The notes beneath the pieces are model-generated. The model saw nothing but the letters and a program-made list of their open reading frames with translations, searched no databases and was not told the origin of the DNA. Made by a program: the position numbers and the translations under genes. DNA of 64,000 bases from Vanilla planifolia (Eukaryota > Streptophyta > Magnoliopsida > Asparagales > Orchidaceae), in contig CM043870.1 of assembly GCA_023846275.1 (NCBI GenBank), positions 4,401,527-4,465,526 on the forward strand, given 5' to 3'. Numbering within the stretch: the stretch's first letter is position 1; each line of letters opens with the position of its first letter. Shown one piece after another: positions 1-12,700 of the stretch.

Positions 1-574
1 GAGTCGTTAGTGAGAAGCATTAATATAGAAAAAAAATATTTACAAATAAGATCTCCCAAGGGAGGAAAAGATAAATATAATGAAATGGAGAATTTTTCTC
101 TAAATCTAGTAAATATGAAGAAATGTAAAGGCTAGAAGTGTCAAAAAATGCTTACCAATTTACTCGTAAGAGTTACAATAGTTGAAGTTTTTTTAAGACT
201 TTGATTACTATTTTAATGTTTAATTAAGTAATCTTTATGAATCTTTTCAAAAGTATTCTCAATAATTATTACATTATTAGCAAATATTAAATGAATCTAT
301 CAATTGTCACTAATATCCACTGTTACTATCATCATCAACTACTGTCATCATTCATCTCTGACCTGCTCGACCCATGCTGACCCTCAGAACTTGGAACCCA
401 CTCGACCAGTGCCAACTCGATCCACGAATGCACCGACTTGTCGACCCACTGATTCTCTTCAAACTATGTCAACCCCAAAAGTAGACCTAAAGCTTTAGCA
501 CCTCTCCACCTGCATCGTCTGCCAAAATTGAAACTCAAAACATCACATCTTCTGCTCGCATTACACTGATGGTG

Positions 575-1708
575 CCTCATCGTCGCCTCACTGTTTCGCC
601 TCCCATAGCTTGGCTTTACTTATTACTGTCGCATGAAACACATGGCCTATTTGAAACTACTTAATGTGCTTAATTTTACAACTTTTGAAGTTAATTTTTA
701 TTCTGAATATTTTTTTTATAATATGTTAAATTTTGAAATTCTAAAATATCTTTAAAAATTCTAAAGTATTTTATTTGATATTTTTAGATGTCATTTTGTA
801 TTTTAGATTAACAAATTATTATTATATCACTAATGTTTCTATAAATATGTTTACCAAGATGAAGATGAATATTCTAGAATAAAAAATATATACCTAGCTC
901 TAGTTGGAGAGATTCCAACTTCCCTTCTCATGAGAGACAAAGATCAAAATAAGAGATCTTTTATCAAAGAACTAGCAACAAAATCTCCTTTTAAGAGATA
1001 AGAATAAAAAATGAGAGACCCTTCGTAAGAAGAGCTGGCAACCAACAAAATATTTATGAGAGACAAAAATCAAAGGTAAGAGACATTTTATTGAGAGAGT
1101 TGACAATCAAATAAATTCTTGCTTCTTCTAACACCCATAAGTCTTCACACACCCTTTACTCTCTTGATCTAATCACCAAACTACCATCTTTCTCGACAAA
1201 ACTCTAAATCCTAGCCTTTTACTTATCACCATTTTAATACAAGCTTCACCACTAACCCAAATCACTACTTTATTACCTTTCTTCATCTTTGATGCTCTAC
1301 ACACTAATAATAATAAAATTACAAGACATCATTGCTAAAAAGGTGCACATTTTGATCAATTTTTATTTTTTAGATAGTAATCTAAGATTAGAGTTACTCT
1401 TTTTTCTTTTAAAGTACTCAATATAAAATTTATCTTGAATTCTTTATTTTATGTATGAAATTGGATATGACAAAAATCGTTCTATAAAACTTTATGCTTA
1501 ATACTTAATATGTTGTCACCTACTTTATCTAATAATTCATATTATAATTTTGGACATCAATCTTTGAATAATTCTAAAATATCACACTCGTCATCTAACT
1601 CTAATTAGTGTATAGGATCATTTCAGATTTTCTAATAATCTTTTGAGCATTTTTAATATTATAGGCTCCAAATTAGATCGTGATAGAAGCCTAGATTTAT
1701 CTTACATC
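575..1708 (+). repeat. LTR-like repeat, copy A (pairs with 11455-12575)
   Basis: This block aligns over its whole length, in the same orientation, with 11455-12575. Shared landmarks in order are a TCTATAAATA-like TATA box (about 837-847), the CTAACTCTAGTTAGAGA-like segment (about 895-910), gagagac modules, a TAAGTCTTC segment (about 1137), a GCACATTTT segment (about 1343), ACTTTATGCTTAAT (about 1490) and TTTGAATAATTCTAAAATATCACA (split over about 1564-1590). Size, direct orientation and an internal TATA box suggest an LTR. No gag or pol was recognised between the two copies, so these may be solo LTRs or ends of a non-coding element. Exact ends are uncertain. Confidence 0.65.
931..1118 (+). 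repeat. Three tandem ~62-bp modules inside LTR-like copy A
   Basis: Three diverged direct modules lie at about 931-991, 992-1056 and 1057-1118. Each begins TGAGAGA or TAAGAGA, passes through an AAGAGAT/GAGAGAC core and ends with an ACTAGCAAC or GCTGGCAACC-like segment. Copy B has only two such modules (about 11862-11988), so module number has changed since the copies separated. Confidence 0.6.
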
Positions 1709-4504
1709 AAAAAATAAAGAAGTGTGATTATATTTGAGACTCTCTTAAGCATTTGTTTTATTTTAGTTCTTTTTACCACTCTTGATTCTTGTTGTATCAA
1801 TCTTAATTTAATTAATTAAGATCTTAACTATTAAAGCATAGACAAGCACAACTTTGTGGTCTCATTTCTTTCACTTTCTCTTTGTTTATTTATTCATGCC
1901 ACATTTCAATTTAGAGATCAATGAATGTCATAATTGCATTTGATGTTCTAATTACTCGTCTATTAATTGAATTTTTCTATTCAATTGTATCATGCTTGTG
2001 GTTTAATTTATTTGGTAATAATTTGTGCTTTGTATCCTTTTACCACCATGAAGCAAAAAGTAAGAGGCAATTGATTCTCTTGTGACATTGGATGTGATTG
2101 ATGATTCTTTCCATGCTTCTTTGAATTTGTTGGCCTTACTTCTAGACCCATTTATATAGTGCTTCTTTATTGGTTTGATTTTGACTATCCTATTTCTCAT
2201 GCCTCTACTTATTCTAAGTGAAAGAATGATAATCAAATAAACCATAACTTATTATTGATATATTTAATATCAATATTAAATAAAAATTTAACAAAATTCA
2301 TAAATCAAATGAATAGAGAATTACCAATAACTTTTTCATTTCTTCATATACAACATTTACAAGAATTATATAATTTCACAAAATATGCAAGTTATGTAAT
2401 ATTATATGATAATTGTATTATCATTTAAACTAAAATAATGCTAAAATTACAAATCATAATAAACAAAAATTAACAGAATTCATAGTTATCAAATCCACAA
2501 AGTTAACATCTACTATTATCATGCCCCACTTAACATCTTATTTTAACATTAACCATAATAAGTTTAGGATCAAAAAACATTATAGTTTAAACATAGTTAA
2601 AGGATAATAATGATCTAAACAAGTGAGGAAAGATGTTTAGACTTGCTTTTATTTATGTTTGAATAATTAACTCTTCACATTTTTTCTACGAAAGTTATAT
2701 ACGTCAAAAATGAATGAACAAAATTTTTCTTAAAGCTTTCTATATTTTTTATTCATGTTTACAACTAATAATAATAATCATAAGAGAAATAACTATCATA
2801 GTAACAAAATACCACAAATATAATCTAAACAAAGATCAAGTTCATACTTCATCCACAGCCAAAAATTTCATCTACAAAAGATATCACAATCGCCAATATT
2901 ATTCAATATAACAAAAATCACAACAATATCATCGATTAATAGAGTATTTATTGAAACATGCAGATCAAGCTATATATATTGATACACCAACATAAATACA
3001 ACCACTCATATGTCCTTTAAAATATACAAAAAGTATTCCAAAAAGAAACATCACTAATCTTTTCAAATATAAGCTATTTAACTTAAGTGTAACTAAGGCT
3101 CTTCATCTCTTGATGTTTTAGGATTTGATTTATAAGGTAAGTACATATGAGATTGAAGAGTGAATAAATTATTATCTAAATAATAATATCAAATAAAATG
3201 TCATAATAGAATAATCTATAAAAAGGAATAATTAACCATGATATATTCTTGGCATATGTATAAGTAAGAACTTAAAATCATCATCTTTATAAATAAAATA
3301 AAATAACAAAATTATGGCATTGATGTTTAAAAATAGTAAGAATATATATAGGAGTATAAGATCAATATATAAAAATATATAAAGCAATCAACACAAATAA
3401 AAAAGATAGACGTAACTTTTATTTTTGTTCATTCTTACACATCTCTCGATCTACTGCAATCTTATTTAACTATCTGAAAACTAGTTTCTCTATATATTTT
3501 TATTTTTATTTTTAATTCTATCCTGATATTTTTTCTATCTTTTACCACTCATGATCATTATAAGTGTAAAGGTATTTCTCGAATGATTATTATTTTAATG
3601 CTATGAGATTTTATCTTATATCATATTTGCATCAAACACATAGCGTATCTCACATCATATCATATTATTTGATATCATATTAGTTGATATCATATTATAT
3701 CTACATCAAGCAATCAACATGTAAATTTTATCTCATATTATGTCAATATCATAATAGAAATAGGCTCACGTCATATAGAGTTTGATGTTAATGATACTAT
3801 ATTATATCACATCATCGTATCATCTCGTTCATCTTCATCCTGTAGTGATAATAGGTTATGACAACGGGAGATAAGGCCACTACTTAAGATACATTTGTTC
3901 TCTTATTAAATGATCTCAACAATAGTGTGTTCATAATAAAATAATATCATCATTAATATAATCAACATTATAAGGAACATATAATTAGAGTCAAATCAAG
4001 TACTATGTGATCTTATGTCACAAGCATATATTTTTTATCTTTATTTTTTAGTTCTTATTTCTTATATAATTTTTATCTTTTTATTATATATATTTTTTAT
4101 ATTCTTCATTAATGGCAATATTATATCATTTAATTATTTTACTTTTCTACTCTTATTTCTTATAATAAAGCATGCAAATAATAACATAAAACATGGTATG
4201 ATGCATTAGCCTATAATACATTATGTAGAGATTTCATTTGGAGAAGTACTAGCCCTATTTAGACTCAAAGTTATGCCAAGATAAGCCTATGACCAAATCC
4301 AAAGGATTAGAAGCTTAGCTCATGATGAACCAAATGAAGTGAGGAAAATAAAGTGAGAGAAGTTGAACATGAGTGGGAAGAAGATAAAATCATAGATTTT
4401 CTCTTTGCACAATCATGTGAAGGAGAGAAGAAAGAGAAATAAGAATTTCACCCCACAAGAACCAACTCGAAAAAAGGAAGGAAATAGTGATTTTATTGAT
4501 GTTA

Positions 4505-4800
4505 TTATGATATTAACTCATAACAATGGTGTTTTATTTAATGATAACAAATCTTAAGCATTTTTAATAGATTTGATTTAATAAATTTTTAGATTTTAAG
4601 TAATTAATGTTCATATTCATAAGAGAACTTAAAAGAAAACACATACAAAAGTAAAACCTCATGAAAATCATTATGATTAGAGTGACAAATCATAAAGAGA
4701 TTTTTTACATGACTTTTAGATATTTTAATTTTATTTTTAAAATATTAAATTTGATTAAAATTATTCTTTCAAGGTACATAAAGAATTTAATTAAATTTTA
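4505..4800 (+). repeat. Dispersed repeat, copy 1 (matches 60825-61080)
   Basis: This is a diverged direct match to 60825-61080. Shared landmarks in order are AAATCTTAAG, a TAATAAATTTTTAGATTT segment, a CATATTCATAAGAGAACTTAAA segment (split at about 4612-4634), a CCTCATGAA segment and TTTTAGATATTTTAATTTTATTTT near 4720. No coding capacity or terminal structure is visible, and the element type is unknown. Confidence 0.55.
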
Positions 4801-7800
4801 TTTCTAATATCCTTGATCATCATCCAATATCTCGAATTTGTATTTTCTAATTATTTGATCAATATCATCAAAATTTTGCTTTAATAATAATTTAAATAAG
4901 AAATTCAAATACAAATAATTAAAAAATAATAATTTCTAAACCACTTAAATCTCTTCCTAATTATCATCATTGTTCGCTCCTTTTGCTACAATATTTAAGT
5001 CAAGTCAAGGCATCAACTCAAATTTGTTTGGAATTATTTACATCTCAAGCACATTTGAATTTAGCTTGGAACAGTGCATTAACCTCTAAATACGTATTTA
5101 ATCTTTTGATTATTGGCAAGCATGGGTGATTAAATCCTACACAAATTAGGAGGCAACCAATTTCAAAATCCAACTACCTCTAATATGTACCAAAACACTT
5201 ATTTTGAGAAACTAGTTTTACAAATACATTATGTATGACTAAAATTAATTGTTTATTCTACACAAAGAACTTTCAAATTGTAGGAGTAACATGAGCCATC
5301 CAATCATGCATTTCACGATCGAATAATTACCACCTTATCTAATTTTTAAAAAGTGCTAATTCTAGTAGTTGTTTGATCAACCAATTTTGTGATCATATGG
5401 TCTAAAATTCTAAAAAAGTTAAATCCTACCATCATATCACAATTTAAATCTAAATGCCGAAACGAAATGTATATTTCTAAAATGAACATATTAAATTCCA
5501 TTCATCTTATCGTGCAGCTTTTGCAATTGAATGATTGTGGTTCGATCCGATCTAACAGCTCAAGCACAGCGACTCTTTTAGCTGTTATTTTGAGTCGTTG
5601 GTCAAATTCTTTAAAATATTAATTTCCTAATTAAAAATTTGCAAAAGCAAAAATGTAATAGCTAAATTAGGTATTTGATAAGTACTTTTCGTAGTTACAA
5701 GATGTTTATAAATAGAAGAATTTTTTAGCAAAATTGATTGAGAAAAACTTTTACAAAATTTCATAGAATTCTAAAATCACGACATCAAAGCAATTCACAA
5801 TCATTGTTAATCATCGCCTCCTATCGCTGTGCCCTTCTTCAACGAATTCTAAATTTCTTGATTTATCTTCCAATCAGCTAAGCTCTCATTTTCTCGTTTT
5901 TATTTGATCAAATTAAATTAAGCATTGTTAAGTATTTTTCAAGTATAGAAAAGTTTTTGTGCAATTTTCATCATCATTTTCTTTTTTTTTTTTGTAAATT
6001 CTATTTTGTTGTAAAGTCATTGTAACATATTTTTATTTTCTTATTGTAAGGGTTTAACCTACTTATCTTATGATGGAAGGTTTTATATAGTTTTTTTACC
6101 TTGTTTTGTCAGGGGTTGATGTACGCTTGATTCTAAATCAAACCACCTAAAAATTTCTTATGTATATATTTATATTTTTGTACTTAATTTTCTCACAATT
6201 TCTTAAAAATTTATTATTAAAATAGAAATTAAAATATTTTTAAGAAATTAAATTTTTTAGTTCTAGCAATTCATCCTTTCTTGCTAAACCACATTTCAAG
6301 TGTTAGCAAGGGAAGAAGGATCTAGAAACTTAATCGCTGTTTGATAGGCCGAGGTTAATGGGTTAATGTACTTTACCAAAAATCTAATACCAAATACCAG
6401 TTAACACAAATGAGGGTGGGTTAATGCAATTAAAAACCCATCAAAAAAGGATTTATTTCTCTTTGATGATTTCGTCCTCGTTGTTTATCTCTTGCAATGC
6501 CAAATCCATCGAGGTCCTTGAACTTGATAATGATGTCTGATAATCACTGATGAAGAACCATCGGCCAACAAAGGTCTCAACAGAGAACTCTACCTCGAGT
6601 ATGTAGAGCTCATTGTAGAAACATGTGACAACTACAAGTTAGTTGTGATGGGTGTACGAGCTTGGTCATGAACATAATTAGGTAAAAGAGGAAGGAATAA
6701 GGGATTGTCCATTCCTATGTTTTGTGCTATATTTGCTTCTTGGGTTCTCTATGACTAAGGTTTGTGTGAGATAAGAAAGGAAGGGGAGGATAAGGATAAG
6801 CATGATTACTATGTCTAAAAAAATATAAAATATAAAATTTAATATGTTAAAAAATATTTACTAAATAATAATAATAATAATATTATTTCATATTTAATAA
6901 TTAAATAAATAATATTTAATATATAACTATTATATAGGTAATTAAAAATAAATTAATATTAATTTATAATATATTATATTATATTATTATTTTTTAAAAA
7001 TATATTATAATTATTTATTATATTATTGAGTTGAATTAATTAATCATGATAATAAATTAAAAAATATTAAAACATTAAATTATTTTAAATTATATTAAAT
7101 TATTTCTTAACTTATAATAATTATCAAACACAAGTTTATTTAAATATCACCTAATCTAATATAACAACAAACATAAATTTTTTTAATTTTATTTATTTTG
7201 AGATAATATTCAAACATAGTTTTTCTTCTAACATCATTAACACAACTATAATTGAGTTAATCTAATCCCAAATAAATTAAACCAATGTGTTGCCAAATAG
7301 ATCATTAGTGTATTAGTAATAATAAATAGTAATAATTTAAAAATAATGTTTATTAGTTTGAAACTTTAAAAATTTTTGTTAAATTCAAATAAAATTTGAT
7401 ATAATTAAAATAAGGATGCGAGCTCTATCTCAATAATTATTTTAAATTTTAAAATATTCATTCAACTGTATATATTATAAAACACATTACAAAATTTTCT
7501 ATTTTGATTTTAAACCACTTTATTATTTTCTTATTATCCAAATTGATATATGGAAACCATTCATAAAACTAAGTATATATGAAGAGACTAAAACAAATAT
7601 TTACAACAAACAATAAAAGTCAAGCTTTTACACCATTCATTAGCATTGGTTCAATCCTTCAACACAATTAGCTCTTTAAACCCTTCCTTTACATTGAGGG
7701 TTGGGATCAATATGTTTCTTATGAAGGTTTGAATGTCGAAGGATTATTTGTAGTTAATAAAAATAATCATTTGTCAATTTCAACATATATAATAAATGTA

Positions 7801-8935
7801 AGAAGCATTAAACCCTTTGAATGGAAGTTGCCAACTCCATAAAACACGCTTGAGATTACAACTTCATTCAATTTAGATTTACAAATTTTGTTAGAAAGAT
7901 AAATCTTATAAATTCTATAATAAGCCAAGTTTCAAAAAACACAGATGCAATAACATAGTAACTAGTTTTGTTTGGCTATGTCATATAAAGATAAAAAGTA
8001 TTCCATAAGATGGAGTCTATAAACTCTTGTAGTCTCTATTAATGATTAACAAATATAAGTTTAATGTCTTCTAAGAAAATGAGCAATTATTATGTATCTT
8101 AGAAACTTAAGCAATAAAGGGAGAGGTTAAATTGTCAATCATTTTAATGTTTATAATCAAATTTAGGTTGCATTGCCGATTATCTAGTTGTTGGTTAAAT
8201 GTGCTATGAGGATGATTTCAATTCCTCCTCAGCTAGCGTGAGGTCAAATGATATCCTTGCTTGATAGGCTTGAGATGAATTATCTTTATATTTTGGATTT
8301 ATTATTTCATTCCCTTTTTTGTAATTGATTTTTTGGATATTATGATTGAGTTTAATGATGGTGTTGAATATCCAACCCTAGTCAACTATTTTTCTTTTAT
8401 TTTTCACGTGTTATTGTAAATTATTGGTAAAACAAACAAAAAAATTATCATTATAATTAATCATATATATAAACTTTTATCTATCACTTTCTTATGAATA
8501 TAAATTGTAGTTAATGATGGGTAACACGTTGTGATAGTTGGTAATAAATGTTGTATAATAATAATTGATAATAATTAGCATGTGATAAATGATAATATAT
8601 AAAAATAATATGTGTTAGAAACCTTCATAAAATGGAGTTAATCACTTTCTCAATCAATCAATCACAATAACAAACATTGAGTCAAATGGAGCTTGAGGGA
8701 TATGGAGATGTTATTTCCTTCCTCAACCAACCTTTATCATATGTTCTATCAACTTATTGATAAATTTAATTATTCATAAAATTATTTGTTAGAATTTATA
8801 TTTTTAAGTAAAAAATAAATAAACAGACCTGATTGACATCGTTGACTAAAAGACGTGAGAATAACAACCAAATCTGCACGCAGATTTGAAAACACACGCA
8901 CTCTTAACACCGCACGAAACTTGAACCGATCCAGC

Positions 8936-9748
8936 TCAAAACATAAACCCACCAAAACCCACCGCACCAATCACCACAGCCCGACCCAACCCGATCCGAT
9001 CCACCAATATCCCCAAACTCCCACTATCATAAGGAGTATCATCCACCAACGGCCGGCTCCCGAACCCAAACGTCGCACCCACTTGCCGCTGCTCCCCACC
9101 GGCCCCATTATTCGGGCCGACAAACCCCGACCCGCCCGACATCCCAAAGGGCCCGTCAGAGTCCCCACCAATCGGCTGCGCGAACGGCGGCAGTGTCGGG
9201 GCCAGCCCCGGCGACCCCGGCTGGCCGCACCTCTGCTCCCCCCTCGGCTCGTCGCTCGCCTTCCACGCCAGCTCCCCCGCCTTGTCCCTCACCCTCATGT
9301 CCCCTTCGTCCACCAGCTCCAAGCTTTGCAATGGGTCGCCGCCCGCCGACTGGGCATCGGTGCTCCAAGCCGAGTTGCTGCCGTCGAACACTTCGATGCC
9401 GTCGTCGGAGAAGACGAGCGAGCAGACGTTGGATGTGCTCACCGGAACGCAGTCCGACTCCCACGCTGTCTCCCCGGTGCCGGAGTCTTCGATTCGGATG
9501 AAGCAGAAGTCGTTCCCAAAGCCGCCGGCGCCGGGGGAGGACTGACTGCGGAGGAAGTAGGCGCGGTACTTGCCAGCGGGGGAGACGAGGAAGGGTGGGG
9601 AAGGGGAGCCATCGCCGGGGGGGATGGCTGCGAGTAGCTGCTGTTTGGTAGTGCGTTCGATGGTGCCTGGGAGCTGCGAGGTGTCGGCTTGGGCGGTGGG
9701 AGGGAGGAGGAGGAGGAGGGCGGAGAAGAGGAAGAGGAGGAGCTCCAT
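8936..9748 (-). CDS. Secreted bulb-lectin-like protein with hydrophobic C-terminus
   Basis: This is an intronless frame of 270 residues, read from ATG at 9748 to TGA at 8938-8936. Residues 1-21 are a classic signal peptide (MELLLFLFSALLLLLPPTAQ, cut after Ala21). Residues about 40-170 look like a bulb-type lectin fold: GKYRAYF, an FCFI strand, WESDC, a VFDGSNSAW strand, then DEGDMRVRDKAGELAWKASD, which follows the usual 'DGN-vD-G-vW-S' lectin pattern. A Gly/Pro/Ser-rich stretch follows, then a conserved-looking LVDDTPYDSG and a hydrophobic tail (about 250-270) that could be a GPI-attachment signal or a membrane anchor. An in-frame ATG six codons upstream (9766) is possible, but 9748 fits the signal peptide and the nearby TATA box better. 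It is likely an apoplastic or cell-surface carbohydrate-binding protein; ligand unknown. Codon use is strongly GC-rich, unlike its surroundings. Confidence 0.75.
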   Translation of the reverse strand: MELLLFLFSALLLLLPPTAQADTSQLPGTIERTTKQQLLAAIPPGDGSPSPPFLVSPAGKYRAYFLRSQSSPGAGGFGNDFCFIRIEDSGTGETAWESDCVPVSTSNVCSLVFSDDGIEVFDGSNSAWSTDAQSAGGDPLQSLELVDEGDMRVRDKAGELAWKASDEPRGEQRCGQPGSPGLAPTLPPFAQPIGGDSDGPFGMSGGSGFVGPNNGAGGEQRQVGATFGFGSRPLVDDTPYDSGSLGILVDRIGLGRAVVIGAVGFGGFMF

Positions 9749-9784
9749 GTTAGGTGTTTGTTTCAAGTGAGAAGCTTAGATATT

Positions 9785-9792
9785 CCTATATA
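9785..9792 (-). promoter_or_regulatory. Candidate TATA box for the lectin-like gene
   Basis: On the minus strand this reads TATATAGG, 37 bases or more upstream of the ATG at 9748. Transcription would start about 25-30 bases downstream, leaving a very short 5' leader. That short leader lowers confidence but favours the 9748 start over 9766. Confidence 0.3.
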
Positions 9793-12700
9793 CGGCTTAG
9801 AAGAACGTTGGTCTTTCGTTGGAGCAGTTTTGTTTTTTCTTCATGTGTTTCGGTTGAGTTGCAACTATTCCATTAGTAAGGAGGGGGTTAGGGATAACAA
9901 GAAGAGCTTTTGCGATGCCTATGGGATGCTATGTTACCTAGTTTTTAGATATTATATATTTTTTTATATGGTTAAGCATCAATAAGGATTTAATATAATG
10001 AAATTTAACCAATTATTAATTTAAATATTTATATTTGTAATATTTATGTGATTTGACAGCCTCCAAAGTTATCGATTTTTTTTATTTATTAGATGGTTAG
10101 TTTATAACGTAAAGGAATAGTCTCAAAATATAAAATTTAAGTTTTATTTTGTAAAAACGAGTTTTAAACAATTTCATTTTTTTAAATTAAAAAATATCAT
10201 ATTTTAATAAATATGTTTTTATCAAGATATTATTTTCTTTGTGTAAAATTTTTCTTTGATTTTTTTTTTCAAATTTATTAGTTAAAAATGAAAAAATATG
10301 CAAACAAAGTTATAGATTTTTTTTTTCATTTTGAAAATATTTATAATTATAAATTAAAATGTTTAAAATAAACCAAAATTTGATTAGCTTCAAGTTTGGA
10401 TTAAGCTCAAATTGATGACCAATTGATTTAGATCAAAATAAAATTGATAATCAACGAGTGACAAGTCATGATTTATGTGATATTGTCCAAAGCTTGAGTG
10501 AATGGAAATCAAATCTTTGTTAAGCAAGAGCCTTTAGAACCATTTATCTTATTTTTATTTTAATAACATTAAAAATCTGTTGAATAAGTTTATAAAAAAA
10601 AGGTGTCATCAATTCATAATTTATTTAATCACACTATTCATTGGAAATATCCTATCATTTTGATTCAAACCAATAAAAAATTACAAATGTAATTTAATAT
10701 TGATATTTTTCAAATTCAATCTTCATGTAGTCAAGCTTAGAAATTAATCATAAGTGAGACATTCTCAATAAAAAAATATGTATGCGTTAAAAAATTGGAC
10801 TTCTTAACGCACAAAAAAAGTATTAACCTACAATTTATAAAATCAACATGAATCGCTTATTCACATTAAAAGTCTTAGATTTAATTAGACTTCACCACCA
10901 AGATTTTGATGCAGATAACCACATTTGTTAATTATGACACATATAATCTGTGGAGGAAAGAATACTTTTATTATATCTTATAATTTGCTTGACTTTGATG
11001 ATATATTTAATTTTAATAATATAGTTTTTAATATTTTTTTAATTTATTATACTATCTAACTAAAGGTTTTTCTTTATCCTTGAAGAATGTTCTCAATTTT
11101 TTTTTTCAATTTTTGATGTACGGGCCATTCATCTCAGTATTATTTCATCTAAAAGTTAGTTAAGGGCAACTTATATGATAATTGCTCTTCTTAGACATCA
11201 CATGATGATTAATCCTTATTTTCTTGATTAGTATCACAAATCTACTAGATTCTACATGGATTATCCTATGAGAGATATCATTTTAATGATGTAATGTTAT
11301 GAGTAAAATTTATTATATAAAGAGATCGCTTGTTATTATCATCCCACACTAGCCAAATGTCTTAAAAGGAATCTTATAATGAAATTATGTTTTTATCCTT
11401 ATATCTCTCTATCTAGAAGTATATAAAATAGCCACTTTTATAATGGAATTATTTCTTCTACATTGCATCGTTTCCTCGTCATCATTTCGTCATCATTGTT
11501 ATCACGGCTTGAAATGCACAGTCCTTTTGGAATTGCTTAATCTAATTAATTTTATAACTTTTCAAGTCAATTTTTATTTAAAATATTTTTTATTATTTAT
11601 TTTAAAATTTGGAATTCTAAAATGTCTTTTAAAACTCTAAAATGTGTTATTTATTATTTTAAATATCATTTTTATATTTCTAAGTTATCAAATTACTATC
11701 GTACTCTTGAGGTCTCTATAAATAGGGATGCTCATTAGCTTGTAATAAATATAAAAATATTATAGAATAAAAAGTTATTTTATTTATATTTTTTTCTATT
11801 TTTGCGAGCAAATAGTATGTGCCTAACTCTAGTTAGAGATATTCAAACTTTCTCTTCCATTTGGAGAGATAAGAATCGAATGTGAGAGACATTTTATTAG
11901 AAGAGCTAACAACCAAATTCCCTTGTGAGAAATAAGGATTAAAGATGAGAGATCTTCCACTAAGAGAGTAAGAAACCAAACAAATTCTCACTTCTTCTAA
12001 TATGCGTAAGTCTTCGCCTATCTTTTTACTCTCTTAATCGAATGACCAAACCACTGCCCTTCTTAACACGGCTTCAAATCTTAGCTTATCATATTGTTAC
12101 CTTTTTAAGCCAAGCTTCCTCTTAATCTAAACCACCACCTTGTCAACTTTTTTATCTTTAGTGCTCCACATGCCAACGTCAATAGAATTACAAATCATCA
12201 TTGCCAAAATGGTACACATTTTTAACAACTTTTTTAGATAGTAATTTAAAGTTAAAATTAATTTTTTTATTAAAATATTTCACAAATAGTTTATCTTAAA
12301 TTCTATATTTTATATGTCTGAAATTAGATGCAATAAAAATTGTTCTGTAAGACTTTATGCTTAATGTTTAATGTGTTGTCATCTTCTTCACTTAATAATA
12401 TATATTAAAATTTTGAAGACCAATATTTGAATAATTCTAAAATATCACACATGTCACATAATCCTATTTTATATATAATATTTTTTTACATTTTTTAGTA
12501 ACCTATTAAGTATCTCTAATATTGTAAATTCTAAATTAGATCTTACTAAAAGTTTTAATTTATTCTGTATCACCATGGCATAATAAAAGCCCCATTCTCA
12601 TCACATTCAGGTATTTATCTAAGATTTAATGTATCTTCACATGTGATTTTGCTTATATTTAAGTTTGATTATCATAAATTATAAAGAATTGATTAGGTGA

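Larger units (their letters stand above)
1..8935. other. Gene-poor AT-rich intergenic DNA
   Basis: No coding region can be supported here; the open frames are short, lysine/isoleucine/phenylalanine-rich and look like chance products of AT-rich DNA. The stretch does hold a 1.1-kb LTR-like repeat (575-1708) and a dispersed repeat shared with 60.8 kb (4505-4800). It also has low-complexity tracts: ATCATATT-like runs at about 3600-3830 and AAT/ATT runs at about 6830-7100. Positions 300-650 are less AT-rich but carry no recognisable domain. Confidence 0.7.

Noticed and set aside
8855..9637. A 260-codon plus-strand open frame
   Set aside because: It lies antisense to the lectin-like gene and is Arg/Pro-rich with no domain. 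It is open only because the coding strand is GC-rich.
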